From Saccoglossus kowalevskii (lineage: Eukaryota; Hemichordata; Enteropneusta; Harrimaniidae), in the NCBI RefSeq assembly GCF_000003605.2, contig NW_003140820.1, forward strand, positions 107,554-119,093: a DNA stretch of 11,540 nucleotides. Direction: 5' to 3'. Shown here one piece after another: positions 1 through 7,250 of this stretch; positions within the stretch are counted from its first letter, which is position 1, and each line of letters begins with the position of its first letter. Made by a program: the position numbers and the translations under genes. Below the pieces are notes generated by a model. That model worked only from the letters and a program-made list of their open reading frames with translations, did no database searches and was not told the DNA's origin.

Positions 1-236
1 CCCTCTAGTGACAAAGCGCTCTTTTGTGACGTAAATGGTTGACACAAAAGCCACTCGAGGCGTCGAACTCGTTTTGATCTGTAGTCATCATCAATAAAAA
101 ATATGTTTGAATGATTTTAATATATTCTGGATGATGAACGACCACACAAACCAAATACAACTGTCGATGTGAACGATGTGTGCCTTCATCTATACGTCAT
201 TTTGACGTCACGGAATCGCTTTGTCACTAGAGGGCG
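1..236. mobile_element. MITE-like element with CCCTCTAGTGACAAAGCG terminal inverted repeats
   Basis: The first 18 bases match the reverse complement of positions 217-234 exactly. The similarity continues imperfectly for about 20 more bases, both arms running into a TGACGT motif. The right end carries two further bases (CG, 235-236) that would pair outside the window on the left, so the element is probably cut by the window start and its target-site duplication cannot be read. The interior is AT-rich and has no usable ORF. Size and structure fit a non-autonomous DNA transposon; the superfamily is not assigned. Confidence 0.75.
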
Positions 237-840
237 TGATTTAAACTTTTACCACAAGCACCGTCTAACGATGAAATTTTATTTATTCCTTTTGTTTATC
301 ACCGTATTAAAACACGTTTCAAACAATTTAATCAATGATAAGTGAATACATTTATTTTAAAAAGTGCCTAATACTTAATATTTTGGAGTACCGAGTGATG
401 ACAAAGTATGGGTATGATAATATGTCGTGATACTAGATACAAGAACAAAACGTCACGTCGTCCAGTGCTATGTGTGACCTTTATTCAGTTCACGAACATC
501 ACACCTCCAATGAATGATAGTTCACTAAAGAGAATTTACCAATTTCATTATTCCACTCATACGTCAGTATTATGCATGATAACGTATAATGATAACACTT
601 TCATTCGTGCTTCTGTTGAATTTTATTGAAAAAAACACAAAAGAAGTTTATTTTTTGCCACATGAGGGATATGACATTTTATGAAAGACAGTTCAAGGCC
701 GCATGGGGGCGTTAAGTTACCGTGCCCAGTGTTAGAATGTTAGTCACAAACCACGAATATTCTGACACAGTAAATTTATATATTGCTGACTGGGGCTATG
801 AAATAAACGAGAATTTGACGATTCTCTGCAAGTAATTTAG
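237..840. other. AT-rich stretch without a recognisable gene
   Basis: I see no gene here. The longest plus-strand ORF (408-629, 73 codons) has no recognisable motif and an unremarkable residue mix. The stretch from about 786 may be a diverged outer extension of the inverted repeat that starts at 841, because it shares GACTGGG and ATTTGA blocks with the complement of 1905-1945. Confidence 0.5.
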
Positions 841-930
841 GTACGTGGCTAATAACGGCCAGGTAATTTTCTGGATTGTAGTCTTATGGTGTTTGGTGTA
901 ATTACAATTGATGAATTGACGGTAAGCAAT
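841..930 (+). repeat. Left copy of a ~90 bp inverted repeat
   Basis: This segment matches the reverse complement of 1798-1890. Shared blocks in order are CGTGGCT, ACGGCCA, ATTTTCTGGA, TTGGTGTAATT and AATTGATGAATTGACGGTAAG. Between the second and third blocks the right copy carries about 10 extra bases. Similarity stops just after GGTAAGYAAT on the inner side. It could be the terminal repeat of a ~1.05 kb element or one of two independent insertions in opposite orientation. Confidence 0.75.
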
Positions 931-1130
931 CACACTTTAAAGCACGGTGGTCGTCGCGCAGCGCGTGTTCGAATTTCATGTAAATAAACAATGTATTTTA
1001 CACGCGTTGTATACGTCGCTATGAGTCCCATATCGAACAGGACGCGGCACGACGACTGCCGCCCTAAGTGTGGCTTTGATTCCCGAAGTTATGTCTGTGG
1101 TGGCGACATTTAGTTTTCAAAAATAGGATT
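931..1130. other. CpG-rich island between the inverted repeats
   Basis: About 200 bases with many CpG dinucleotides (TCGTCGCGCAGCGCG near 950-965; several more at 1005-1065) inside otherwise AT-rich DNA. This could be promoter-like or the GC-rich interior of a transposon. There is no TATA box or other decisive signal. GTTCGAATTTC near 967 resembles a polymerase III B box, but no A box or tRNA fold accompanies it. Confidence 0.35.
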
Positions 1131-1135
1131 TCGAA

Positions 1136-1189
1136 ATGAACGACGAAAATCAAAATCCTACTTTAGCTGGTGCAGGTTACAGGAAATAA
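1136..1189 (+). CDS. Possible micro-ORF or first coding exon (17 codons)
   Basis: An ATG with G at -3 opens a 17-codon ORF beginning MNDENQNPTLAGAG, directly downstream of the CpG-rich stretch. A CAG|GTTACA after codon 13 could act as a weak splice donor, which would make this a first exon. No partner exon can be identified, and the surrounding inverted repeats suggest it may simply be transposon interior. The residue composition, acidic and polar at the start, is the only reason it is listed. Confidence 0.15.
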   Translation: MNDENQNPTLAGAGYRK

Positions 1190-1797
1190 AAAAGGCATTT
1201 TTATGTTTTTTACAGGAGATAAAATGAAAGTTCCATTCACAGTTTAAAAAAAATAGGTTTTTACACTTTACAGATAAAATAAATTCCAAATTACATTTTT
1301 ATAATATATTCGATAATTTGTGTTTAAGAATCGAAAATTGGAAATTGCATACGAATTACGACATTTATTTTGGGAAATGTCTATACGCTTACAAAAAATA
1401 TCTTTGTACAAATTACGGCTGAATAAAATAGCTGATTACATTTTAAACCTTGCCCATATCTATGAATTTACATTTATTTATTTAAATAACATTATTGCGA
1501 AAATCAAAACAATTGATTACAGCTTACCCCTTGCCGACCCACTCTATTTTCAATTTAAGACCTTTCATATTATTGAAGCGCTAAGGGGTTATTATTAGTC
1601 ATTTGCATATCGAGTCGGTCGCCACGAGCCCGGCAATAGTAATGAAGTAGATGTCAGATTTCTCACAGGGGCATGAGAACAGAACTGACTAATAACATCG
1701 TAGCTTGCGTATATCTTTGATCTGTTATCATATGAAAGACCGATAAGGCTCCCTATACAATAAAATGAGACGTCACAAGATGAAAATAGGATGTCCA
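1190..1797. other. AT-rich stretch without a supported gene
   Basis: This is the inner spacer between the two inverted repeat copies. It contains a 92-codon open frame (1320-1598, plus) that begins at a GTG rather than an ATG. Its translation is dominated by I, L, K, N, Y and F, as expected for random AT-rich DNA, and no domain is recognisable. A tandem run of A-rich tracts lies at 1185-1260. Confidence 0.4.
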
Positions 1798-1890
1798 TTA
1801 CTTACCGTCAATTCATCAATTAAAATTACACCAAAATGTTATATTCCAGAAAATATCAGAAATTCACGTGGCCGTCATAGCCACGAACGT
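1798..1890 (-). repeat. Right copy of the ~90 bp inverted repeat
   Basis: The reverse complement matches 841-930 block by block, ending with AATTGATGAATTGACGGTAAG on the inner side. The two copies face each other across about 870 bp. A single-stranded transcript through both could fold into a long imperfect stem. No clear target-site duplication is seen just outside either copy. Confidence 0.75.
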
Positions 1891-2039
1891 ATGGCAGTGT
1901 TTTTTTTTCAAATCAAATCCATAAAAATATTCCCAGTCCTTGGTCGGACTCTATTGTGCTCTTCCACGGAAATCGAGAATACAAATGCGATTCCTGTTAT
2001 CTTTCTATCTACAAAGAGTGTTACCACTCATTCTTCAAT

Positions 2040-2202
2040 TTAAAGCGGGAGGATCGTCACCTGCGCACGCGCGGGAATTGAGTCTCAAGCGACGATAACA
2101 AAACACGCTAAAAACTCAAAGGCTCATGGATAGACGCTTGTTTGTAAACAATGATACCTATGGCCATCTGACGCATGCGCAGGTGACGACTCCCCGCTTT
2201 AA
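2040..2202 (-). mobile_element. MITE with TTAA target duplication, copy 1 (155 bp)
   Basis: The element is bounded by TTAA at 2040-2043 and 2199-2202. The ends read AGCGGGAGGATCGTCACCTG on the left and, in reverse complement on the right, AGCGGGGAGTCGTCACCTG, so about 24 bases form an imperfect terminal inverted repeat with one small indel. There is no coding capacity. TTAA duplication is typical of piggyBac-type transposases, but the tip AGCGGG is not the usual piggyBac tip, so the superfamily is left open. A shorter copy in the opposite orientation lies at 8568-8694. Confidence 0.85.
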
Positions 2203-2316
2203 GCAAACAATATACTCTATATTGTTCAATCCGATTAAAACAAGCTTTAAGTTTGGACTGTAATTTTTTTTTCTAACAGATTGTATTAAGCAGTCAGATC
2301 ATGTCTCCCTGACATT
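2203..2316. other. 3' flank of the glycine-zipper locus
   Basis: This would be the 3' untranslated region of the minus-strand locus that ends at 2317. On that strand no canonical AATAAA is present; the nearest variant is AATACA near 2283-2288. A run of nine A's on the minus strand (about 2263-2271) is too short to argue for a retrocopy. Confidence 0.3.
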
Positions 2317-2689
2317 TTACGTGAGGAAGCCAGAAATTTTTGCTGATGGCGACTCTGTAATCGCCTGCGTGACACGACGACCAACGCCAGCGACAATAGT
2401 GCGAACAACGAATGCTCCGCCTGCACTCCCAATACCTGCTCCGGCAATGGCTCCAGCAGGGCCTAACGTTATGAAGCCGAGGACAGCGCCAGCTACCAAG
2501 CCACAAGCGGCACCGACACAACAACCAATACCAGATGAAGCCGAAACGCGTTGTATCTTCGTATCTTCTTGTACACGAATGATTCGGAACACCGTCGTAC
2601 AATTGCACTTCAAACAGATTCCCACCATTTCCTGCCACATATATAACGTGCATAGCGCCACCATACACGTGTATCTCGGCATTTGACAT
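2317..2689 (-). CDS. Double glycine-zipper hydrophobic protein; reading frame disputed or broken
   Basis: This region is GC-richer than its surroundings and open in two minus frames. The frame from the ATG at 2682 gives 121 residues ending at TAA 2319-2317. Residues 53-69 have glycine at every fourth position (53, 57, 61, 65, 69), and glycines 77, 81, 85 and 89 do the same, separated by FITLGPA. This is a classic pair of glycine zippers that would form a tight membrane hairpin. A short polar tail with ITESPSAK follows. The other frame, from the ATG at 2689, gives a very protein-like N-terminus (SNAEIHVYGGAMHVIYVAGN...) but degenerates after about 45 codons into Trp/Cys/Arg-rich text. Moving from the good half of one to the good half of the other needs a one-base shift near 2565-2585, where GAAGATAC is tandemly duplicated. 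The locus may be a pseudogene, an allele with an indel, a sequencing error, or a gene using only the 121-residue frame. A CAG acceptor (2693-2695) just upstream allows a 5' exon. No function can be named. Confidence 0.55.
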
Positions 2690-2890
2690 CACCTGAGGAA
2701 GATAATATTCAAACTTACATGGCTCTGAACAATATCATGCATGTGACTATTGTTTTTGAGGCTTGGTACAGAATTCAGAACTGGGTGCCCTCAAAAGGAA
2801 TGGCGCTCTTAGCATTCTTTTGAAATTTTTTACTAGAATCAAGCATGGCCATTTTAAAAATGTTAGATTTTACATGTACTTTATTTTTTT

Positions 2891-2914
2891 TAAATAAATA
2901 AATAAATAAATAAA
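2891..2914 (+). repeat. (TAAA)6 microsatellite
   Basis: Six perfect TAAA units follow a T-rich tract. No function is implied. Confidence 0.95.
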
Positions 2915-2949
2915 TGAAATTCAAAATAATATCGTTTGTTTAATTGCCC

Positions 2950-2990
2950 ACCCAATAATTTTTGTACAAACTCGTAATGCGCATGCGCAT
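2950..2990 (-). promoter_or_regulatory. Candidate promoter: NRF1 palindrome plus CCAAT box
   Basis: Positions 2977-2990 are a perfect 14-base palindrome, ATGCGCATGCGCAT. It contains TGCGCATGCGCA (2978-2989), an exact fit to the NRF1 consensus YGCGCAYGCGCR. A CCAAT pentamer lies 25 bases away (2952-2956), reading as ATTGG on the minus strand. They sit 260-300 bp upstream of the minus-strand glycine-zipper locus, which suits a TATA-less promoter for it. The motif match is direct; its role is inferred. Confidence 0.4.
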
Positions 2991-2999
2991 GTCTCATGC

Positions 3000-3949
3000 T
3001 TAGTTGCTGCTCATATGGAAGAATATTTGAGCTATTTTTTCATAGCTAGTGGTTAAAACATTGCTCATTTGTTAGTCTACTATTGTTGCTGTTGTAAACA
3101 AATTAAGAAATAAAAGTGTTTTAAGAATCATGCAAAGTCATACAATTCTCATAAAGGCTGGCTTTTCCTCATGTCAGCAAAAATAAAAGCCAGATAAAAA
3201 TAACAATATTTCTCTAATTCCGATGATTCCCATCTCAAATGTTATGATTCTGTCAATGCGAAGTACTTCAGCAGGCAGTACGGGAAAAGGCGAAACACAA
3301 AATTGGCTACACTCTTTAATTTGTTACATTAGCCAATCGTATAGTAATGCCATTCTTACTAAGCGTGTTGTATTAGATTATTATTATTATTTGTATACTA
3401 ATAACAGAATGTAAAGTTATAATTTTGTATTGAATAAGATTGTCTGTATACAAGGAAACACATTAGTTAAAATATATAATGCAAAAACATTTTTGCTATT
3501 TTGCAATGTACCCCGTTACGTAAAACATTCTGAATTAGCAGTTTACGAGTATATTTCGGATTGGTGTTCTTTAAGTATACGTAATGCCATTCACGAAGAT
3601 TGGGCAGGCTGTGTAATGTAATTATTTGTTTAACGAGAGTGCAGGGGCATAAAGGTCGACGGATGTGCGCTACGCATGTGCGAGATTCTGGCTTCATGAA
3701 CATTGATGTTCTCACAATACAATGCGCTCTTCCAAATGCGAGTTTTGATCTGACCACATGTGCACGAAATCTAGACTTTTACCCTTTAGAATTCTCCCCC
3801 AGAAAGAATATCGATTAATCATAGCAGTGCCTCTATTTTGGACATAATGTTGCCATCTTTGTTATTATGGAACCCTATCGCGCGACGTCCGCCATTCTAT
3901 AATTATATATTTTGACTCGAGAATAAAAGTCAAAGTTCAAGACTCACCA
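3000..3949. other. Intergenic or intronic stretch without a supported gene
   Basis: Two adjacent 63-codon plus-strand frames (3223-3414 and 3430-3621) and a 96-codon minus frame (3467-3757) are open. None has a recognisable motif or splice support. The 12-mer GTAATGCCATTC occurs twice (about 3345 and 3580). Near 3851-3898 a small CpG-rich patch carries GCCATCTT and CCGCCAT, both resembling YY1 sites (reverse of AANATGGCGGC), around TCGCGCGACGTC. This could be a weak promoter, but no first exon can be tied to it. Confidence 0.35.
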
Positions 3950-4130
3950 TTATAAAGTGTAATCGATGGAGCAAATGAAATCAATTACCGTAATTCCTTC
4001 CTCAACTATTGTAGTACTAACATACTGCAATAGTCTGCGGTCGTTGTCATCCAGCATGTCTTGGTACTCGCGAAGTACTCGTTGATTATCGCTGACTTTG
4101 ATGCCACATTCACAGGGCACCATGAGCAGA
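3950..4130 (-). CDS. Putative coding exon, unknown protein; possibly terminal exon of the SAM gene
   Basis: A TAG acceptor ends at 4131 and opens a frame of 60 codons to a TAA (3952-3950), starting MYLLMVPCECG. Codon choice is mixed and GC-richer than the flanks, and the residues look like a soluble, charged, helical segment (REYQDMLDDNDRRLLQYV followed by STTIVEEG). The frame enters at phase 0, which matches the phase at which the SAM exon (ending at 6740) leaves, so it could be a later exon of that gene with a 2.6 kb intron. Two donors complicate the end: GTAATT after codon 49 and a strong ATG|GTGAGT just four bases past the stop. If the first is used, the stop is not the true end. No canonical AATAAA follows within 400 bases on this strand. 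I do not recognise the family. Confidence 0.5.
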
Positions 4131-4164
4131 TACATCTACACGTAATGATCAAGAATTGGACAAA

Positions 4165-4194
4165 TTAGTTTGTGTTGTGTTTGTGTTTGTGTTT
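4165..4194 (+). repeat. TGTGTT-type low-complexity tract
   Basis: About 30 bases of alternating GTGTTT and GTGTT units. They lie 35-65 bases upstream (minus strand) of the 4131 acceptor, where their complement is A/C-rich and so does not strengthen the pyrimidine tract. Confidence 0.8.
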
Positions 4195-4209
4195 CCTAGA
4201 GATTCATAA

Positions 4210-4407
4210 TCAATCAATGATACTGAAAATATATTGTGGTGGACACATCATCTAGGAATGCAGAGATTGGCGCAGTGTTGCGATGTAGCGAGGTTTCAGA
4301 CTGCTAGGCAGATTGGCCGGTATTTACGGTCTAGGGCAACAGGCGCAAACAAAAAAAGGCTGATTTTGATTACTATGCGATTCGTGTATCATGCATTCAA
4401 TTCATAG
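4210..4407 (+). pseudogene. Probable fragment of a Tc1/mariner-like transposase helix-turn-helix
   Basis: The frame is open from 4210 to a TAG at 4405-4407, with an ATG at 4258 giving 49 residues. The segment CDVARFQTARQIGRYLRSRA, followed by TGANKKR, resembles the N-terminal HTH of Tc1-like transposases. There DVAR, a short loop, a recognition helix with an I-x-R core, then TG and a basic linker are usual. The spacing is slightly short, and no DDE catalytic region, GRPR hook or terminal repeat follows. If the identification is right, this is a dead remnant. The call rests on remembered family pattern, not a search; chance resemblance is possible. Confidence 0.35.
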
Positions 4408-4792
4408 GCCACAAGTGTCTAAAGTAAACCTATAAGTTGATACATCAGTATCCTTTGTGCAAATTTTGTCATCAGAAATTATTGCTAAGCTAGTAAATTG
4501 TAAATTAGTGACTAATCTAGATGTTGGGATACCGGATTCTTCACGTGTCACGTTAAAGGTTAATTAGGCTATTAGATGCACGAACCGTTGTCAATTACGA
4601 GACTATTCAGAGTGGTAGTAAAACTACTGAGTTTATATTCAGAAAAAGATGTTATGCATAGAGGCATCAGAAATCCCGAACTTACATTCAGAAATGATGT
4701 AATGAATTCTCGATTGGGGAATCTAGAAAGTTCGATGCACGTCAACTAAGACACAGATGTGAACAGACTACTTGATTACACTTGTGGCTGGT
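4408..4792. other. Intronic stretch with one candidate micro-exon (minus)
   Basis: No gene is clear. On the minus strand, 4722 to 4686 (37 nt) is bounded by a TTTCTAG acceptor and a perfect GTAAGT donor and is open in phase 0 (IPQSRIHYIISE). That phase fits the end of the SAM exon. It leaves at phase 1, which does not fit the exon at 4130, so it is at best an alternative exon. Confidence 0.25.
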
Positions 4793-4945
4793 TTAGCTAA
4801 GTAGTGGGGTTGGCCGTAAAACAGTAGTATACGTTTTGACGGTTTTCTGTCGACCCCAACTGTAGAAGACCAAAAGAAAGCTACAGCGCAATGGGTTTCC
4901 ATTACCTTGAAGATTATCGTCATCACCGAAAAACTTCTCTCCCAT
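4793..4945 (-). CDS. Small ORF or pair of candidate exons, unknown product
   Basis: An ATG at 4945 opens a 50-residue ORF beginning MGEKFFGDDDNLQ and ending at TAA 4795-4793. It contains a strong donor, CAAG|GTAATG (intron side from 4905), and a strong pyrimidine-rich acceptor ending TTCTACAG at 4860. Removing the 46 nt between them also leaves an open frame, in which the basic segment VDRKPSKRILLFYG follows. A 46 nt intron is short for most animals, so the two sites may belong to different exons. Its position inside the long intron of the SAM gene makes it a candidate alternative exon. The product is not recognised. Confidence 0.25.
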   Translation of the reverse strand: MGEKFFGDDDNLQGNGNPLRCSFLLVFYSWGRQKTVKTYTTVLRPTPLLS

Positions 4946-5234
4946 TAATCAAATAACAAAATATAGTAAATAGCATAACCATGTAAAAACGATAACAAAT
5001 TGTTGAATTGTTGGCATTATCGGGTCACAGCGGTTCTGCTAATTACTCGTATAGTAAGATGACTTGCAAATTTTGGAAAAAAAACTTTGGTTGGTTTTCG
5101 TCCAATTTAGACATGACAGCGCATTTCTATTCAATTTTGATCACGATTCCATTATCATACTAGACTAGATTTTTAAAATGATATCATATAAATACTCGAG
5201 AAATGAAGGATGTACACACCAGATTAGCAAATCG
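4946..5234. other. AT-rich stretch, nothing recognised
   Basis: AT-rich sequence with no open frame of interest, no inverted repeat of note and no convincing pair of splice sites. Confidence 0.5.
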
Positions 5235-5443
5235 TCATGTAGACCAAGTTTTTCGCAAATTTGCAAGCCATCCTGCCAAGTCTAACATATGTTGAGGGCT
5301 TGACCCAACACAACAAAACCAGTGAAAGTTATATATTTTACAGTTAACAAGACCCGGGACAATAGTAAAGCGACGAGGTTCACCAAGTGACGTAGAAGTA
5401 TGGAATGGACCAAGGTGACAGAACTGTTCTCCTATAGGCTGGT
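5235..5443 (-). CDS. Weak candidate exon, unknown product
   Basis: A TTTGTGTTTAG acceptor (ends at 5444) is followed by a minus-strand frame open for about 68 codons to a TGA at 5237-5235. It includes QPIGEQFCHLGPFHTSTSLG and later a segment LDLAGWLANLRKTW. It needs one leftover base from the previous exon, whereas the SAM exon leaves none, so it cannot follow that exon directly. On the opposite strand the same region has a good acceptor (5341-5343) and a GTGAGT donor (after 5454), but all three plus frames between them are closed. A short non-coding plus exon is therefore an alternative reading. Confidence 0.25.
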
Positions 5444-5729
5444 CTAAACACAAAGTGAGTCTTGCACCAAGAGTTGTCTCTGACTTTGAGCTATGCGAAT
5501 TGTGACTACTAGAGAAGACTGCAGCAGAACGAATTGCAGTGATTCAAATGTTGATTGGAAATAATTGCGATTTAATGCTGAACTTACTTGCATAGACTAA
5601 ATGCATGTCGAGGCATTCTGAACGTTTTTACATTATTGAACTCTTATTTATAGCATTGGACGAGTTTGTGTCAATAGTGACAACTATAAGTTTTTCTTTT
5701 TCTTTTTTCTTGTTATAATTGCAGTTTAG

Positions 5730-5791
5730 GGGTCAAATCCAACTACCAATGATCCTGCGCCCAGAAGCGATTGTTGCTTCATGAAAAAAAG
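5730..5791 (+). CDS. Candidate internal exon on the plus strand, unknown product
   Basis: A long pyrimidine tract (5692-5715) leads to tandem acceptors, GCAG at 5724 and TTTAG at 5729. The segment ends in AAAAAAAG|GTTAGT. From the second acceptor the frame reads GSNPTTNDPAPRSDCCFMKK plus two bases, with no stop. From the first acceptor only a frame ending in TGA is open. The acceptor is among the strongest in the window, but no upstream plus-strand partner in the right phase is visible. It would lie antisense within an intron of the minus-strand SAM gene. Confidence 0.3.
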
Positions 5792-6279
5792 GTTAGTCAC
5801 TTGAAAGAGATTGGGGTTTTTAGTCGAAAACCGATTTATTTTGCTTTTAGGTTCTAAAATCTTTTGACTTTAGAGTCAGTACATTTGTCAAGCTATGAAT
5901 ATTTGAGTAATGCGAGTAAAAAAAGTGTTGATGTTTCATAAATTTGGTTCAGACGTTATTCAGAAGAAAAATTGTGTGCTATGTGACAAAATAACATGTT
6001 TGAATTGCATTCACAATGTCTAGTGGTTTTTCTAACCCGCCTCCAAACGTTGATCAAAGTACTTGTGTGTTCCAGCATATCAAACACAATGACGTGTAAA
6101 CGACTTTAAATATTGACAGCAGTGACCCTCAACCAGTGGCTCCCAACTATAGCATTCCTTTCTTGATTACCCTGTAGTATAGCGAAAACGCAGTAACAAT
6201 GTTTGTGAATTTAATTGGTAATTCAGACTTTACTTATTAGTATTAGCCTTAAATCTGAAAATTAGTTGTGGTTTTTCAG
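5792..6279. other. Non-coding stretch between candidate plus-strand exons
   Basis: No supported gene. A possible further plus exon lies at 6178-6217 (acceptor CCCTGTAG, reading YSENAVTMFVNLI, donor G|GTAATT), but its phase does not fit the exon at 5730. On the minus strand a ~50-codon frame covers roughly 6095 to 5955 without recognisable motifs. Confidence 0.3.
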
Positions 6280-6339
6280 TTAAATGCTGTATGGGATCTG
6301 CTGAAGTATACAGAGCGGGAGTAATAAATAAGTAATAAA
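6280..6339 (+). CDS. Candidate terminal exon with polyadenylation signals
   Basis: After a GTGGTTTTTCAG acceptor, phase 0 reads LNAVWDLLKYTERE and stops at TAA 6322-6324. Two AATAAA hexamers (6323-6328 and 6334-6339) follow at once. Acceptor, short open frame, stop and poly(A) signals in this order would fit the 3' end of a plus-strand gene. Joined to the candidate exon ending at 5791 the phase gives an immediate stop instead, so the two may not be partners. AT-rich chance is a real alternative. Confidence 0.22.
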
Positions 6340-6739
6340 TAACGATCGGTTCCACTAAACTGACTGTGGAATACAAGGCAAAGTAGGAGTTACCATGACA
6401 ACGAAGATTAGTGTCAACATTTAACTCTATTCTCATAACACCAATGCGAGTTATAATCATTTATCATGGTTATAGTTTTGTAAACTCTATTAAGATTTCT
6501 CGTATTAGAATTTTGAATATCAATTCGTCGTTAAATACTAGAAAAGAAGAACCTGGCTTAATTAGGTCATATCAACTGAATTGCCATTAAAACTTCAAAA
6601 CATAAACATTTAATTATATTATGTTAAGTCTGCTCTGAGTTACTAGCAGTATCAACTACCTATGGACTAAACTATTATCATTTGTTACAGTCTTTCTCTT
6701 ATTTCAAAAGCAATAACTTGTTGGCATGGTGAAACTGAC
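6340..6739. other. Intron 2 proximal part of the SAM gene; nothing else recognised
   Basis: This follows the GTCAGT donor at 6739 on the minus strand. A strong minus acceptor (TTCTTCTTTTCTAG, ending at 6538) lies here. In the phase required after the SAM exon, reading stops after five codons (YLTTN), which would give a very short alternative C-terminus. Confidence 0.3.
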
Positions 6740-7121
6740 CTTAGCCGCTTTCAGCATTTTCTGCTTATCACCAACACTATTCACACCCAAATGCGTTAGG
6801 TGCTTTTCTTTCATATTGTGCAACACACTCCGCGTGATTTGTTCTGATGAAAATTTCAGCCCATACAGCGTCGACTGAAATTCAGAAATTCCGATCTGAA
6901 TGAACAATTCCTTCCAGGCATTGGCCATGTCGATGGCTTGTATCATCCTTATCATATCGCCGTAAGCCATATTGACTTCATTTAACAGATACTCCTCCGG
7001 TAAATCACTGAGCAGTAGATACGGGATTTCATTCTGCCTAAGAACCATGCAATATTCATAGGCACGGTCGTGTGAGATCCCAGCCCTTCTCATGAAGTTC
7101 ATCGTAGCGGGACATGGTACA
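6740..7121 (-). CDS. Tandem SAM-domain protein, exon 2 (two SAM domains)
   Basis: The exon opens after a pyrimidine-rich acceptor (ATTCTCTTTCTTGGTAAACAG) and ends in AAG|GTCAGT. It holds one base completing a split codon, then 127 codons without a stop. Numbered from the start at 8845, residues 14-69 and 75-133 are two copies of a SAM-type five-helix fold. Each has an opening F-x-x-x-GI segment and a closing GD-x-x-x-(M/L)-I/L pattern (YGDMIRMIQAI; VGDKQKMLKAAK). The second has the usual Trp near its start (W75) and a LTHLGV core. The spacing and the GD...AK ending recall the SAM domain of animal C19orf47-like proteins, a comparison made from memory. SAM domains usually mediate self-association or scaffolding, but nothing here fixes the partner. 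The exon leaves at phase 0. Confidence 0.8.
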
Positions 7122-7250
7122 CTGTTTACCAAGAAAGAGAATAATATAATTTTTTTTAAAAGAATGATTGTCTTTGTGATGGCTGCACGGCCCCCACAGT
7201 CAGCTGTCGTACAAGTGATAATCAAGTAAATGAGATTAATCTAACATTTT

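Noticed and set aside
940-975. B-box-like GTTCGAATTTC suggesting a SINE or tRNA
   Set aside because: No A box at the proper distance, no tRNA fold and no poly(A) tail.
1320-1598. 92-codon plus-strand open frame
   Set aside because: It starts at GTG, is composed mostly of I/L/K/N/Y/F as expected of AT-rich random DNA, and an open frame of this length is expected about once or more by chance here.
2321-2686. 121-codon plus-strand frame rich in Ala and Pro
   Set aside because: It is the complement of the Gly/Ala zipper codons on the minus strand; the low-complexity A/P composition is a shadow.
3223-3621. Two adjacent 63-codon plus frames, one with GSTGKGET
   Set aside because: The glycine-lysine segment does not fit a Walker A motif (GxxxxGK[ST]); no splice or codon support was found.
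5344-5454. Plus-strand exon with good acceptor and GTGAGT donor
   Set aside because: All three frames are closed, and the minus strand of the same region is open; kept only as a note under the minus-strand candidate.
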